Assembly (NCBI GenBank): GCA_022241605.1
Contig: JAKOMQ010000004.1
Location: forward strand, 92,216-156,215
DNA from: Aquimonas sp.
GTDB taxonomy: Bacteria; Pseudomonadota; Gammaproteobacteria; Xanthomonadales; Xanthomonadaceae
DNA length: 64,000 bases
Direction: 5' to 3'
Shown here piece after piece: positions 9,897 through 19,262 of the stretch. Position 1 is the stretch's first letter. Every line of letters begins with the position of its first letter. The notes beneath the pieces are model-generated. The model was not told where the DNA came from. It worked only from the letters and a program-made list of their open reading frames with translations, and made no database searches. A program made the translations under genes and the position numbers.

Positions 9897-11408
9897 CTAC
9901 TCCCCCTGCGCCAGCGAGAACCCCGGCTGGCCGTCGAAGCTGTAGAGCTGCTCGGTCTTGATCGGCTCGAGGCCAGCGTCGATCAGGGCGCCCAGCAGCG
10001 CCGGTACCGCGCGCGCGCTGGCGCCGCGATAGCGGCATCGCCAGTGGTCGCTGCACCACGTGTCCGGATGGCCGGATGGCCACACCCGCACGCCGCGGTT
10101 GGTGATCAGACGCAGCTCGAAGCCCTGAGCGTCCACTTGGGCCAAGGCGGCCGCCAGTGCGGCCGGGTCGCGCCCCGGGATGTCCCAGTGCAGAAACACG
10201 TCGATGCCCTCGAAGCGCTTTTCGCTGGTGGCTTTGGTGACGGTTGGCGCTGGTTTGGCAGGCGCGGCGGCCGCTGTCGACTCCGGGTCAGGCTCCGGGT
10301 ACCGGACCGGTGCAAGCTGGCAGGGCAGCTGGCCCAGGCGGGAGATCACCACTTCTGGGAAGGCCTGCGTTCCAAGCCGCTCTCGACTTTTGCCCTCCTG
10401 CCAGAGGTCGGCTGTGTGCAGGCCTTCCTCCAAGGTGCGCAGCCAGGCATTGTGGATGGCCTCGGCCGGACCGCGTCGACCGAGGTGGACCAGCATCATC
10501 ACCGCGGCCAGCAGCAGGCCGGAGGGGTTGGCGATGTCGCGCCCGGCAATGTCCGGGGCCGAGCCATGCACGGCCTCGAACATGGCGTGGCGCCGGCCCA
10601 GGTTGGCCGAGGGCGCCAGCCCGATCGAGCCCGAGACTTCGGCGGCGACATCGGAGAGGATGTCGCCGTAGAGGTTGGGCGTGACCACCACCTCGTAGTC
10701 CTGGGGGCGGCTGGCCATCCGCGCGGTGCCGATGTCGATGATCTGGTGCTGGCTGCGGATCTCAGGATACTCGGCGGCGATCTCGTCGAAGACCTGGTGG
10801 AACAGGCCGTCGGTGAGCTTCATGATGTTGTCCTTGCTCATGCAGGTGACGCTGCCGCGGCCGTTGGCGCGGGCGTATTCGAAGGCATGGCGGACGATGC
10901 GCTCGCAGCCGGGGCGGGTGATCAGCTTCAGGCACTGCACGACCTCATCGGTCTGGCGGTGCTCGATGCCGGCATAGGTGTCTTCCTCGTTCTCGCGCAC
11001 GATCACCACGTCCATGTCCGGCTGCAGGCTGCGCACGAAGGGCGCGTAGGACACGCAGGGGCGAACGTTCGCGTACAGGCCCAGGGTCTTGCGCAGGGTC
11101 ACGTTGACGCTCTTGTAGCCGCCGCCCTGAGGGGTGGTGATCGGGCCCTTGAGCATCACGCCATACTGGTCGATGGCCTCGAAAACTTCGGGCCCCAACC
11201 CCGCGGCATGGCCAGCGCGGTAGGCTTGCAGGCCGACGGTCAGCGTCTGGAAGGACAGGCCCGGATCGGCTGCATGCAGTACCGCCAGCGTGGCCTGCAT
11301 GATCTCGGGGCCGATGCCGTCACCGGCAGCGACGGCAACGGTGCGGCGGGGCAGGGCAGCGGGGTGTGGAGTGGAGCTGGAATCGAGCGGGCGCAGCTGG
11401 GCAGACAT
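9897..11408 (-). CDS. icd: Isocitrate dehydrogenase, Thermus-type with C-terminal extension
   Basis: 503 residues. Oxidatively decarboxylates isocitrate to 2-oxoglutarate in the TCA cycle. The beta-decarboxylating dehydrogenase core covers residues 25-360: AAGDGIGPEI at the N-terminus, ENEEDTYAGIEHRQT, SKDNIMKLTDG, NLYGDILSD, and the nucleotide-binding FEAVHGSAPDIAGRDIANPS. A Pro/Ala linker follows, then a domain of about 130 residues as in the Thermus thermophilus enzyme. NAD versus NADP use cannot be decided safely. The ATG at 11408 is chosen over one six codons upstream because the latter overlaps the regulatory palindrome. The gene is divergent from a small winged-helix regulator gene. 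Confidence 0.88.
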   Translation of the reverse strand: MSAQLRPLDSSSTPHPAALPRRTVAVAAGDGIGPEIMQATLAVLHAADPGLSFQTLTVGLQAYRAGHAAGLGPEVFEAIDQYGVMLKGPITTPQGGGYKSVNVTLRKTLGLYANVRPCVSYAPFVRSLQPDMDVVIVRENEEDTYAGIEHRQTDEVVQCLKLITRPGCERIVRHAFEYARANGRGSVTCMSKDNIMKLTDGLFHQVFDEIAAEYPEIRSQHQIIDIGTARMASRPQDYEVVVTPNLYGDILSDVAAEVSGSIGLAPSANLGRRHAMFEAVHGSAPDIAGRDIANPSGLLLAAVMMLVHLGRRGPAEAIHNAWLRTLEEGLHTADLWQEGKSRERLGTQAFPEVVISRLGQLPCQLAPVRYPEPDPESTAAAAPAKPAPTVTKATSEKRFEGIDVFLHWDIPGRDPAALAAALAQVDAQGFELRLITNRGVRVWPSGHPDTWCSDHWRCRYRGASARAVPALLGALIDAGLEPIKTEQLYSFDGQPGFSLAQGE

Positions 11409-11423
11409 GATGGACCTCCAATA

Positions 11424-11441
11424 CATGAAACGCAGTTCATG
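11424..11441. promoter_or_regulatory. Palindrome between icd and the divergent regulator gene
   Basis: CATGAA (11424-11429) and TTCATG (11436-11441) are perfect inverted repeats around a 6-bp centre, in the 30-bp gap between the two start codons. The right arm contains the ATG of the regulator gene. This is the expected shape and place of an autoregulatory operator that would also control icd. Confidence 0.5.
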
Positions 11442-11783
11442 AAAAAGAGTGCACCAGAATTTGTGGAGAAAACGTCAAGACCCGTGGCGGAGCCGGCTGC
11501 TCCGGCCCCGGGCTGGACCTTTCTCAGCAACCACACGCATGTGCTGGTGGCGCTGGCCACCGAGCCTGACCTGACGCTGCGCGACATCGGCCAGCGGGTC
11601 GGCATCACCGAGCGCGGCGTGATCCGTATCGTCGATGAGCTCGAGGCCGCCGGCGTTTTGAGCCGCGAGCGCGAGGGCCGCCGCAACCGCTATCTGTTGA
11701 ACCTGGAGGCGCCGCTGCGCCACCCGCTGGAGCAACACTGCCGGATCGGTGAGCTGCTGGCCCTGCTCAAGCGCACGCCCTGA
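11439..11783 (+). CDS. Winged-helix transcriptional regulator (MarR/ArsR-like)
   Basis: 114 residues. After a 25-residue Pro/Ala-rich lead the product reads as one winged helix: helix 1 HTHVLVALATEPDLT, recognition region LRDIGQRVGITERGVIRIVD, then a wing SREREGRRNRYLLN. There is no ligand or dimer domain beyond a short C-terminal helix. It is divergent from icd with only 30 bp between the two starts and a CATGAA-N6-TTCATG palindrome there, so control of icd or of itself is likely. No clear Shine-Dalgarno precedes the ATG, so the transcript may be leaderless or the start may lie slightly inside. Confidence 0.75.
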   Translation: MKKSAPEFVEKTSRPVAEPAAPAPGWTFLSNHTHVLVALATEPDLTLRDIGQRVGITERGVIRIVDELEAAGVLSREREGRRNRYLLNLEAPLRHPLEQHCRIGELLALLKRTP

Positions 11784-11788
11784 AACGC

Positions 11789-11818
11789 AGATGCCCCGGC
11801 TTTGGGGCCGGGGCGTCT
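11789..11818. terminator. Hairpin between convergent regulator gene and typA
   Basis: GCCCCGGC (11793-11800) pairs with GCCGGGGC (11807-11814) around TTTGGG, with AGAT/GTCT flanks extending the stem. It lies 9 bp after one stop and 25 bp before the other, so it can serve both strands. No strong T-run. Confidence 0.6.
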
Positions 11819-11843
11819 GGGGTTCTACCGGAGCGGGTTCGCG

Positions 11844-13691
11844 TCAGCCGTCGCTGCGACGCGACGCCTGCTTCCGCTCATTCTCGGTGCGGTGCTTCTT
11901 GCGCAGGCGGATCGCCACCGGGGTGATTTCGACCAGCTCATCGTCGTCGATGAACTCCAGCGCCTGCTCCAGGGAGAACTTGATCGGTGGGATCAGGCCT
12001 TCGTCATGGTCCTTGCCCGAGGCGCGGAAGTTGGTCAGCTGCTTGCCGCGCAGGGCGTTGACAGTGAGGTCGTTGTCCTTGGAGTGGATGCCCACGACCT
12101 GGCCTTCATAGATTTCCTCGCCCGGATCAATGAACAGGCGGCCGCGCTCCTGCATGGCGATCTGCGCATAGGCGGGCGACGAGCCGGTGCCATTCGAGAT
12201 CAGCACGCCGTTCTGGCGCTGGCCGATCGACCCCTCGGACTTCGGCCCGTAGTGGTCGAAGACATGGAACAGCAGGCCGGTGCCCGCGGTGATCGTGCGG
12301 AACTCGGTCTGGAAGCCGATCAGGCCGCGCGCCGGGATCATGAAATCGAGACGCACGCGACCCTTGCCGTCGGGCTCCATGTTCTGCAGCAGCGCCTTGC
12401 GTTCACCCAGCCTGGCCATCACGCCACCCTGGTACTGCTCCTCGAGGTCCACCACCAGGCTCTCGATCGGCTCCATGGTCTGGCCGTCGAGGTCCTTCAG
12501 GATCACCTCCGGTCGCGACACGGCCAGCTCGTAACCCTCGCGGCGCATGGTTTCGATGAGGATCGACAGGTGCAGTTCGCCGCGGCCGCTGACCTTGAAT
12601 TTGTCGGCATCCTCGGTGTCTTCGACCTTGAGCGCCACGTTGTGCTGGGTCTCGCGGATCAGGCGGTCGCGCAGCTGGCGGCTGGTCAGGAACTTGCCGC
12701 CGCTGCGTTCCTTGACGCCGGCAAAAGGCGAATCGTTGACCTGGAAGGTCATGCTGATGGTGGGCTCGTCCACGGTCAGCACCGGCAGCTGCTCGACGCC
12801 GGTCGGGTCGCAGATGGTCTCGGAAATACCGAGCCCTTCGACGCCGGAGATGGCGATGATGTCACCGGCCTGCGCCTCCTTGACCTCGTGCCGCTGCAGG
12901 CCGTGGAAACCCAGCACCTGCAGCACCTTGCCGTTGCGGGTCTTGCCCTCGCGGCTGATGACGGTCACCGGCATGTTGGTGCGGATCTTGCCGCGCTGGA
13001 TGCGGCCGACGCCGATGATGCCGACGTAGGAGCTGTAGTCCAGGCTGGTGATGCGCATCTGGAAGGGGCCGTCCATGTCCACCGGCGGCGGCGACACGTG
13101 CTGGATGATGGCCTCGAACAGCGGGGTCATGTCACCGCCCCGCACGTCCTCGGTCAGGCCGGCATAGCCGTTCAGGCCCGAGGCGTACACCACCGGGAAG
13201 TCGAGCTGCTCGTCAGTAGCGCCGAGGCGATCGAACAGGTCGAACGTCTGGTTCAGCACCCAGTCCGGACGGGCGCCCGGGCGGTCGACCTTGTTGATCA
13301 CCACGATCGGCTTGAAGCCCATCGCGAAGGCCTTCTGGGTGACGAAGCGGGTCTGCGGCATCGGACCATCCATGGCGTCGACCAGGATCAGCACCGAGTC
13401 GACCATCGACAGCACGCGCTCGACCTCGCCGCCGAAATCGGCATGGCCCGGGGTGTCGACGATGTTGATGCGGAACTCCTCGCCGGCCGGCGACTTCCAG
13501 CGGAGCGCCGTGTTCTTGGAGAGGATGGTGATGCCGCGCTCCTTCTCCAGATCGTTCGAGTCCATCACCCGATCGGCGACTTTCTCGCGCTCGCCGAAGG
13601 TGCCCGACTGCTTGAGCAGCTGGTCGACGAGAGTGGTCTTGCCGTGGTCGACGTGGGCGACGATGGCGATATTGCGCAGGTTCTGGATCAT
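11844..13691 (-). CDS. typA: Ribosome-associated GTPase TypA/BipA
   Basis: 615 residues, the usual TypA length. Translational GTPase that binds the 70S ribosome under stress or low temperature. G1 [18 protein letters not shown]2 [13 protein letters not shown]3 [13 protein letters not shown] and G4 NKVD are all present in the first 140 residues; an EF-Tu-like domain 2, two EF-G-like domains and the TypA-specific C-terminus ending in RLRKKHR follow. The ATG at 13691 begins the conserved [15 protein letters not shown]; the frame is open a few codons further upstream but that part is unconserved. Confidence 0.96.
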   Translation of the reverse strand: MIQNLRNIAIVAHVDHGKTTLVDQLLKQSGTFGEREKVADRVMDSNDLEKERGITILSKNTALRWKSPAGEEFRINIVDTPGHADFGGEVERVLSMVDSVLILVDAMDGPMPQTRFVTQKAFAMGFKPIVVINKVDRPGARPDWVLNQTFDLFDRLGATDEQLDFPVVYASGLNGYAGLTEDVRGGDMTPLFEAIIQHVSPPPVDMDGPFQMRITSLDYSSYVGIIGVGRIQRGKIRTNMPVTVISREGKTRNGKVLQVLGFHGLQRHEVKEAQAGDIIAISGVEGLGISETICDPTGVEQLPVLTVDEPTISMTFQVNDSPFAGVKERSGGKFLTSRQLRDRLIRETQHNVALKVEDTEDADKFKVSGRGELHLSILIETMRREGYELAVSRPEVILKDLDGQTMEPIESLVVDLEEQYQGGVMARLGERKALLQNMEPDGKGRVRLDFMIPARGLIGFQTEFRTITAGTGLLFHVFDHYGPKSEGSIGQRQNGVLISNGTGSSPAYAQIAMQERGRLFIDPGEEIYEGQVVGIHSKDNDLTVNALRGKQLTNFRASGKDHDEGLIPPIKFSLEQALEFIDDDELVEITPVAIRLRKKHRTENERKQASRRSDG

Positions 13692-13964
13692 GGGGCACGG
13701 CCTGGGGCGAGCCACGCAAGCGTCGTGGATCGCGGATGGAGGGGGTGGGCAAGTGTCGCGCAGGCGACGAAGCTGGCGTTTTGCCAGGGCGGACGGTCGT
13801 GGTGGGACAACGCGCGCTGGGGTGAAACGACGGCCTGCTGCCCGCAGCCAGTCATCACTGGCGCTTGACGCGGTGCCGCATTATACCGGCGGACGGCCGA
13901 CAAGCCAGTTGCACCGCTTCGGGATGCCTTATCCTTGGCGGCTGTCATTCATCAGGAAGCCCCC

Positions 13965-14474
<510 letters not shown>

Positions 14475-14488
14475 TCGCACTCCGCGCG

Positions 14489-14516
14489 TGGACGGCAGCC
14501 CTGCGGCTGCCGTCCA
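14489..14516 (+). terminator. Intrinsic terminator after ppiB
   Basis: TGGACGGCAGCC (14489-14500) and GGCTGCCGTCCA (14505-14516) form a perfect 12-bp stem with a CTGC loop, followed by a T-rich stretch (TGTTCTTTT). Confidence 0.85.
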
Positions 14517-14552
14517 TCCCTGTTCTTTTCCCGTCGATTTCTACCTGCCCCG

Positions 14553-15629
14553 ATGATCTATCTCGCGTTCACCGCTGGCCTCGTGCTGCTCATCGTGGGC
14601 GCGGATCTGTTGGTCCGCGGCGCCTCGCGGATGGCGCTCAGCTTCGGCATCAGCCCGCTGGTGGTCGGCCTGACGGTGGTCGCGCTGGGTACCAGTGCCC
14701 CCGAGTTCGCCGTGTCGATCCGCGGCGCCCTGGCGGGCCAGGCAGACATCTCGCTGGGCAACATCGTCGGCAGCAACATCCTCAACATCCTGCTGATTCT
14801 GGGCGTGTCGGCCCTGATCGTGCCGCTGGTGGTCAATCGCCAGATCGTGCGCCAGGAGATTCCGATCATGATCGGCGCGGCCCTGCTGCTGTTCGGCCTG
14901 TCGCTGGATGGGCAGATTTCCACGCCGGAGGGCGTCGTGCTGTTCGGCGGACTGATCGCTTACCTGGTCACGCTTTATCTGCAGAGCCGTCGGCGCCCGG
15001 CCGAGGAGCTGGATCTTGAGTTGCCCGAGTCCAGCGGCTGGGATCGCCACTGGGGCGTGCAGATCGGCCTGATCGCAGGCGGCCTCGGGATGCTGGTGCT
15101 GGGTGCGCACTGGCTGGTGCAGGCAGCCGTTGTCTTCGCCACGTGGCTGGGTGTCAGCGAACTCGTGATCGGCCTGACCGTGGTGGCCGTGGGCACCTCG
15201 CTGCCGGAGATTGCCACGTCCATCGTTGCCGCCCTGCGTGGGCAGCGTGACATCGCCGTCGGCAACATCGTCGGCAGCAACATCTTCAACATCCTCGGAG
15301 TAGGCGGACTGACTGCCCTGGTGGCGCCGCTGCCGCTGCCGGTGTCGCCGGCGCTGATCAGCTTCGACATGCAGGTCATGCTGGCCGCCTCGATCGCCTG
15401 CCTGCCCATCATGTTCTCCAGGCACACGATCTCGCGCTGGGAAGGCGGCGTGTTCTTGGCGTACTACTGCGCCTACACCGCCTATCTCATCCTGAATTCT
15501 GCGCACCATGATGCGCTGGACGAGTTCGCGCTGGTGATGCAGACGGTGTTCCTGCCGTTGACCGCGCTGACACTGGCTGTGGTGACCTGGCGGGAACTCG
15601 AGCGGCGCCGGCACGGCATCCTGCCCTGA
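14553..15629 (+). CDS. Calcium/sodium antiporter, CaCA family (YrbG-like)
   Basis: 358 residues, about ten membrane helices arranged as two homologous halves. Each half carries the signature alpha repeat: VVALGTSAPEFAVS with GNIVGSNILN near the N-terminus, and VVAVGTSLPEIATS with GNIVGSNIFN in the second half. These acidic/polar helices bind the cation. The protein exchanges Ca2+ (or K+) for Na+ or protons across the inner membrane. It stands alone, downstream of the ppiB terminator and convergent with tRNA-Lys. Confidence 0.9.
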   Translation: MIYLAFTAGLVLLIVGADLLVRGASRMALSFGISPLVVGLTVVALGTSAPEFAVSIRGALAGQADISLGNIVGSNILNILLILGVSALIVPLVVNRQIVRQEIPIMIGAALLLFGLSLDGQISTPEGVVLFGGLIAYLVTLYLQSRRRPAEELDLELPESSGWDRHWGVQIGLIAGGLGMLVLGAHWLVQAAVVFATWLGVSELVIGLTVVAVGTSLPEIATSIVAALRGQRDIAVGNIVGSNIFNILGVGGLTALVAPLPLPVSPALISFDMQVMLAASIACLPIMFSRHTISRWEGGVFLAYYCAYTAYLILNSAHHDALDEFALVMQTVFLPLTALTLAVVTWRELERRRHGILP

Positions 15630-15826
15630 GCAGGGCTTCACGGGATCGAGGTGCGAGCGCCTTCGAGGCGTTCGCGCAACCCGCGACTGCGGCTGCGATA
15701 CGATCCGGGTGCCTCTGTCGACGGCACCATCCGACCTGTTGCGGCGGGGCATTCCCCCGCGGCATGAACATCACCACGCGGGTCGGCATGCCGCCGCCCC
15801 GCGGCACGGGCTTGATGTCCGGGGAA

Positions 15827-15901
15827 TGGTGGGTCGTGAAGGATTCGAACCTTCGACCTACGGATTAAAAGTCCGCAGCTCTACCGCTGAGCTAACGACC
15901 C
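15827..15901 (-). tRNA. tRNA-Lys (anticodon TTT)
   Basis: Minus strand: acceptor GGGTCGT pairs with ACGACCC; D-loop region AGCTCAGCGGTAGAGC; anticodon stem CGGAC/GTCCG reads CGGACTTTTAATCCG with anticodon TTT; T-arm GGTTCGAATCC. The discriminator A and CCA end are encoded. Length 75. It is the last gene of the minus-strand run that begins at aspS. Confidence 0.97.
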
Positions 15902-16019
15902 GGGATTCGTGCCTGCCGGCTGCGGAATCTGCGCGCTGCCGGACCCGTTCAAGGGGGGCGAAGTGTAGTCACGCAGCCGCCAAGGCACAAGGCTGGAGTG
16001 CACCTGCTGCCGCCGCCAT

Positions 16020-16694
16020 TCATCCAAAGTAGCGGGTGGGGTCGGCCACTCCGGCCGCTTCGAAGCCAGCGGCGCGCAGCCGGCAGGCGTCGCAGTGGCC
16101 GCAGGCGCGGCCCTCGGCGTCGGCTTGGTAGCAAGAGACGGTTTCGGCGAAGTCCACGCCCAGCTCAATGCCGCGGCGCACGATGTCGGCCTTGCTGAGC
16201 TGGATCAGCGGCGCCTGTACGCGCAGTCCGTGGCCTTCCACCGCCGCTTTGGTGGCGAGGTTGGCGAGTTTCTCGAACGCCTCGACGAACTCGGGCCGGC
16301 AGTCGGGATAGCCGGAGTAGTCGACCGCGTTGACGCCGCAGAAGATGTCGCCTGCGCCCAGCACCTCGGCCCAGCCCAGGGCGACGCTCAGCATGATGGT
16401 GTTGCGGGCCGGGACATAGGTCACCGGAATCCCGTCGCCGCCGTGCTCGGGCACGTCGATGTCGTCCGTCAGCGCCGAGCCGCCAATGCTGCGCAGGTCG
16501 ATGTTCACCACCTTGTGCGCGGCCGCGCCCAGCGACACGGCCAGCCGGGCCGCCGCAGCGAGTTCGGAAGTGTGGCGCTGGCCATAGGCCACGCTCAGGG
16601 CATACACCTCGAAGCCCTGAGCACGGGCAATGGCGAGCACGGTGGCGGAGTCCATGCCGCCGGAGAGGAGCACCACGGCTTTCGCGGGTTTCAT
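16020..16694 (-). CDS. queC: 7-cyano-7-deazaguanine synthase
   Basis: 224 residues. Converts 7-carboxy-7-deazaguanine to preQ0 using ATP and ammonia, in queuosine tRNA modification. N-terminal PP-loop [11 protein letters not shown], internal [16 protein letters not shown], and the C-terminal zinc cluster [20 protein letters not shown] with four Cys. The ATG at 16694 is preceded by GAGAGGAG; the open frame further upstream runs into GATT-type repeats and is ignored. queE lies upstream on the same strand, separated by 247 bp of repeats. Confidence 0.95.
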   Translation of the reverse strand: MKPAKAVVLLSGGMDSATVLAIARAQGFEVYALSVAYGQRHTSELAAAARLAVSLGAAAHKVVNIDLRSIGGSALTDDIDVPEHGGDGIPVTYVPARNTIMLSVALGWAEVLGAGDIFCGVNAVDYSGYPDCRPEFVEAFEKLANLATKAAVEGHGLRVQAPLIQLSKADIVRRGIELGVDFAETVSCYQADAEGRACGHCDACRLRAAGFEAAGVADPTRYFG

Positions 16695-16710
16695 GTTGGG
16701 CGGGCTCCTC

Positions 16711-16741
16711 TCGGGAATCGGGACTGGAGAATCGGAAATCG
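16711..16741. repeat. GGAATCGGGA-type intergenic repeat
   Basis: Degenerate run of GGGAATCGGGACTGGAGAAT type just upstream of the queC ribosome-binding site. Same family as the runs at 16899, 17592, 24664, 25131, 26319 and 43731. Confidence 0.7.
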
Positions 16742-16757
16742 TAGAGCGCACAGCTCA

Positions 16758-16837
16758 GAGCGTGTCAAAAAACCCGGATGCCGTAGTGAGGGCGCCCAGC
16801 GGCGGCCGCAGCAGGCGGATGGTTTTTCCACAGGCTC
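16758..16837 (-). repeat. Dispersed element with terminal inverted repeats, complete 80-bp copy
   Basis: One end reads GAGCGTGTCAAAAAACCCGG inward; the other, on the opposite strand, reads GAGCCTGTGGAAAAACCATC inward. The first 18 bases of the two ends match at about 15 positions, so this is a compact element with imperfect terminal inverted repeats. The core is GC-rich (CAGCGGCGGCCGC). It sits between queE and queC. I see no target-site duplication. Confidence 0.8.
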
Positions 16838-16898
16838 CTGGTCGTCAAACCTTGCGGGGTGACGGGAGTTCGAGGGCGATGCGGGACGACCGCTTCGG

Positions 16899-16930
16899 CC
16901 GATTGCCGATTGCCGATTCTCGATTCCCGG
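16899..16930. repeat. GATTGCCGATT-type intergenic repeat
   Basis: Tandem 7-8-bp units CGATTGC / CGATTCT / CGATTCC directly downstream of the queE stop (which lies at 16942 on the minus strand). Confidence 0.75.
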
Positions 16931-16941
16931 CACTGGGCCGC

Positions 16942-17622
16942 TCAGCGCCCCTGCGCCTCCCCCCACAGCTGCTTGTGCAGCTGCATCTGGAAGCGGATCG
17001 GCAGTCTCTCCGCCAGCAGCCACTCGGCGAGCTCGGCGGGCAGGACCTGCTCGTAGCTGGGCGAGACCAGCACTTCGCAGCGCTCGTGCAGGCGGTGCTC
17101 GCGGGTGATCTGCATGGCCCAGTCGAAGTCGGCGCGGTCGCAGACCACGAATTTGATCTGGTCGGAAGGACTCAGGTGCTCCAGGTTCTGCCAGCGATTC
17201 TTGGCAAGCTCGCCCGAGCCCGGGGTCTTGAGGTCGATCACCCGCTGCACGCGCGCATCGACCGGAGCGATGTCGATCGCGCCCGAAGTCTCCAGCGATA
17301 CGGAGTATCCGGCGTCGCAAAGCCGCTCCAGCAGCTGCAGGCAGCGCTTCTGGGCCAGAGGCTCGCCTCCGGTCACGCAAACGTAGCGCGCACCGTGAGC
17401 GGCCACCTCGGCGAGGATGTCATCGATCTCCCGCCACTGCCCGCCGTGGAAGGCGTAGGCCGTATCGCAGTAGACGCAACGCAGCGGACAGCCGGTCAAA
17501 CGCACGAACACGGTGGGCCAGCCCACGCTGCGTGATTCCCCCTGCAGCGACAGGAAGATTTCAGTCAGACGGAGGCGTTCGCCGCTGGCGACGGGATTCG
17601 GGATTGGCGATTGTGAATTCAC
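16942..17622 (-). CDS. queE: 7-carboxy-7-deazaguanine synthase (radical SAM)
   Basis: 226 residues. Radical-SAM ring contraction of 6-carboxytetrahydropterin to 7-carboxy-7-deazaguanine in queuosine synthesis. Substrate motif FLSLQGES, [4Fe-4S] cluster CPLRCVYC (CxxxCxxC), and VCVTGGEPLAQK for SAM binding; the C-terminus ends LHKQLWGEA. Residues 2-12 (NSQSPIPNPVA) are encoded by a GGGATTCGGGATT-type repeat, so either the repeat supplied the present N-terminus or the true start is a few codons inside, nearer GERLRLTEIF. Same pathway and strand as queC. Confidence 0.94.
   Translation of the reverse strand: MNSQSPIPNPVASGERLRLTEIFLSLQGESRSVGWPTVFVRLTGCPLRCVYCDTAYAFHGGQWREIDDILAEVAAHGARYVCVTGGEPLAQKRCLQLLERLCDAGYSVSLETSGAIDIAPVDARVQRVIDLKTPGSGELAKNRWQNLEHLSPSDQIKFVVCDRADFDWAMQITREHRLHERCEVLVSPSYEQVLPAELAEWLLAERLPIRFQMQLHKQLWGEAQGR
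17592..17616. repeat. GGGATTCGGGATT-type repeat over the queE start region
   Basis: ACGGGATTCGGGATTGGCGA and the following GATT, inside the annotated 5' end of queE, where on the minus strand it encodes SPIPNP. The 158-bp gap 17623-17780 that follows holds no gene that I can support. Confidence 0.8.
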
Positions 17623-17780
17623 GGCGGGCCGCGCTAAGCGACGAAACTCGGACTTGGATGTTCAGAAGCGGTTTGAGGCCATGCGCCCTTTCCAGAGCAA
17701 GTGCCTGGGGAGGAGCACCCGTGGACAGCGGACACGATCCAGCCCCAATCGCATGCCTCAACTCCGGAAAGCCGCGGCCT

Positions 17781-18665
17781 TTAGCGGCGGTTTTCCAGCC
17801 GCATCGCCCGCAGTCGACCCTGGGCCAGACGGGCAACGGTGGTGTCGGGGTATTGCTGCATGACCCGGTTGAGGGTGGCCTCCGCCTCGTCCCACTGGCG
17901 CAGCTCGTACTGTGAGTAACCGAGCTTGAGCAGGGCGTCGGGCGCCTTGCTGCTGTTGGGGAATCGCCGCAGCAGGCCTTGGAAGGCGTCCAGCGCGATG
18001 CCGTAGTTCTGGGTGACGTAGTAGGACTCGCCCAGCCAATACTGTGCATTGGGGGCGTAGTCGCCGTCGGGGTACATCTGCAGGAAGCTCTGGAAGCGGC
18101 GTGCCGCCTCCGCATAGTTGCCCTGCTTCAGCTCGTCGAAGGCGGCATCGTAGAGGCGACGCTCGTCCTCGGGATTGCCGCTCACGGCCTCCATCCGAGC
18201 CGGCTCGGCCCGGTCTTCGAGCGCAACCGTGCCAACCAGGCCATCGACTTCGGGGCGCACCTCGGGATCCTCGAGCAGCATGTCAGGCTCACCGCGCACG
18301 CTCTGGTCCTGCGGGGGCGGCGAGGCTGAAGGTGCGGCAGCGCCGCCGCCGCGTTCCATGCGCTCGATGCGGCTGTCGAGATCGATGTACTGATCCCGGC
18401 CACGCTTGGAAAGCGCTTCGATTTCGAAGGCCTGCTGTTCCACAAGTCCGCGCAGCCCGGCGATTTCCGCCTGCAGTGCGCTGATCTGGTTGAGAAGCTG
18501 GATGTTGGCCTGGGACTGGTCGCCGCCGCCGGCCTGCTGCTGTTCGAGCCGTGCGACGCGGTCGGCAAGGCTCAGACGAGAGCCTTGGGCAAGCACGGGC
18601 GAAACCGCGGCGACCCAGAGGGTCGCCGCGGCCAGGCCGCCTGCAATGAGGCTGCGTGCTCGCAT
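17781..18665 (-). CDS. cpoB: Cell division coordinator CpoB (YbgF)
   Basis: 294 residues, periplasmic. Signal peptide to about residue 27 (ATLWVAAVSPVLAQ), an N-terminal coiled coil (RLSLADRVARLEQQQA onward, the TolA-binding trimer region), a Pro/Ser linker near residues 110-125, then C-terminal TPR repeats from about residue 165 (YDAAFDELKQGNYAEAARRF). It couples the Tol machine to peptidoglycan synthesis at the division site. The start overlaps the pal stop by one base (TGATG), so translation is coupled. Confidence 0.93.
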   Translation of the reverse strand: MRARSLIAGGLAAATLWVAAVSPVLAQGSRLSLADRVARLEQQQAGGGDQSQANIQLLNQISALQAEIAGLRGLVEQQAFEIEALSKRGRDQYIDLDSRIERMERGGGAAAPSASPPPQDQSVRGEPDMLLEDPEVRPEVDGLVGTVALEDRAEPARMEAVSGNPEDERRLYDAAFDELKQGNYAEAARRFQSFLQMYPDGDYAPNAQYWLGESYYVTQNYGIALDAFQGLLRRFPNSSKAPDALLKLGYSQYELRQWDEAEATLNRVMQQYPDTTVARLAQGRLRAMRLENRR

Positions 18666-19174
18666 CAGCGGGCGGTGTAGACGATCTCGACGCGACGGTT
18701 CTGCGACCAGCAGCTCTCGTTCGTATCGTTGCAGGTCGGACGCTCCTCGCCGTAGCTGACCACGGTCAGCTGGCTGGCGGAGCCGCCGTTGGCAACCAGG
18801 GCGCCGTTCACGGCGTTGCCGCGACGCTCGCCCAGGCCGAGGTTGTACTCGCGCGAACCGCGCTCGTCGGCATGGCCTTCCAGGGTGATGCGGGCGGACG
18901 GGCGATCACGCAGGTACTTGGCGTGGCAGCCCAGGATCTGCGCGAACTCGGACTTGATGTCGGCCTGGTCGAAGTCGAAGTACACCACGCGGCGGACCAA
19001 GCAGGGATCGCGGTCCAGGTCTTCCGGGGTGTAGCGGCCGTCGGAGACCGGCTGGGTCGGGGCGATCGGCGCCGGCGCGATCGGCTCGACCGGCTGCACG
19101 GTTTCTTTCTTGGCGCAGGCGGCAAGGGCAGCTACGGCCGCGGCGGTGATCAGGAGGCGGGTCATCGTGTTCAT
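18665..19174 (-). CDS. pal: Peptidoglycan-associated lipoprotein Pal
   Basis: 169 residues. Lipoprotein signal with lipobox LAAC, lipidated Cys20; a short Pro-rich tether; then an OmpA-like peptidoglycan-binding domain with VYFDFDQADIK and LEGHADERGSREYNLGLGER. It anchors the outer membrane to the cell wall and interacts with TolB and TolA. Between the two conserved blocks and near the C-terminus are Cys pairs (DPCLVRR, GCHAKY, TCNDTNESCW), more than usual. It is separated from tolB by 273 bp of hairpin-rich sequence. Confidence 0.96.
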   Translation of the reverse strand: MNTMTRLLITAAAVAALAACAKKETVQPVEPIAPAPIAPTQPVSDGRYTPEDLDRDPCLVRRVVYFDFDQADIKSEFAQILGCHAKYLRDRPSARITLEGHADERGSREYNLGLGERRGNAVNGALVANGGSASQLTVVSYGEERPTCNDTNESCWSQNRRVEIVYTAR

Positions 19175-19262
19175 TGGAAGCAGGTTCCTTGGTTTTCTAG
19201 GATCGGATGCAGTTTTTGTGGGTGCAGCGTTGAGCCCATCCTCTTAGGCGGGACAGATCCAG

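Noticed and set aside
11802..13868. A 688-codon open frame antisense to typA
   Set aside because: Shadow of a highly conserved gene in GC-rich DNA; its composition (Ala/Leu/His/Asp-rich) shows no domain.
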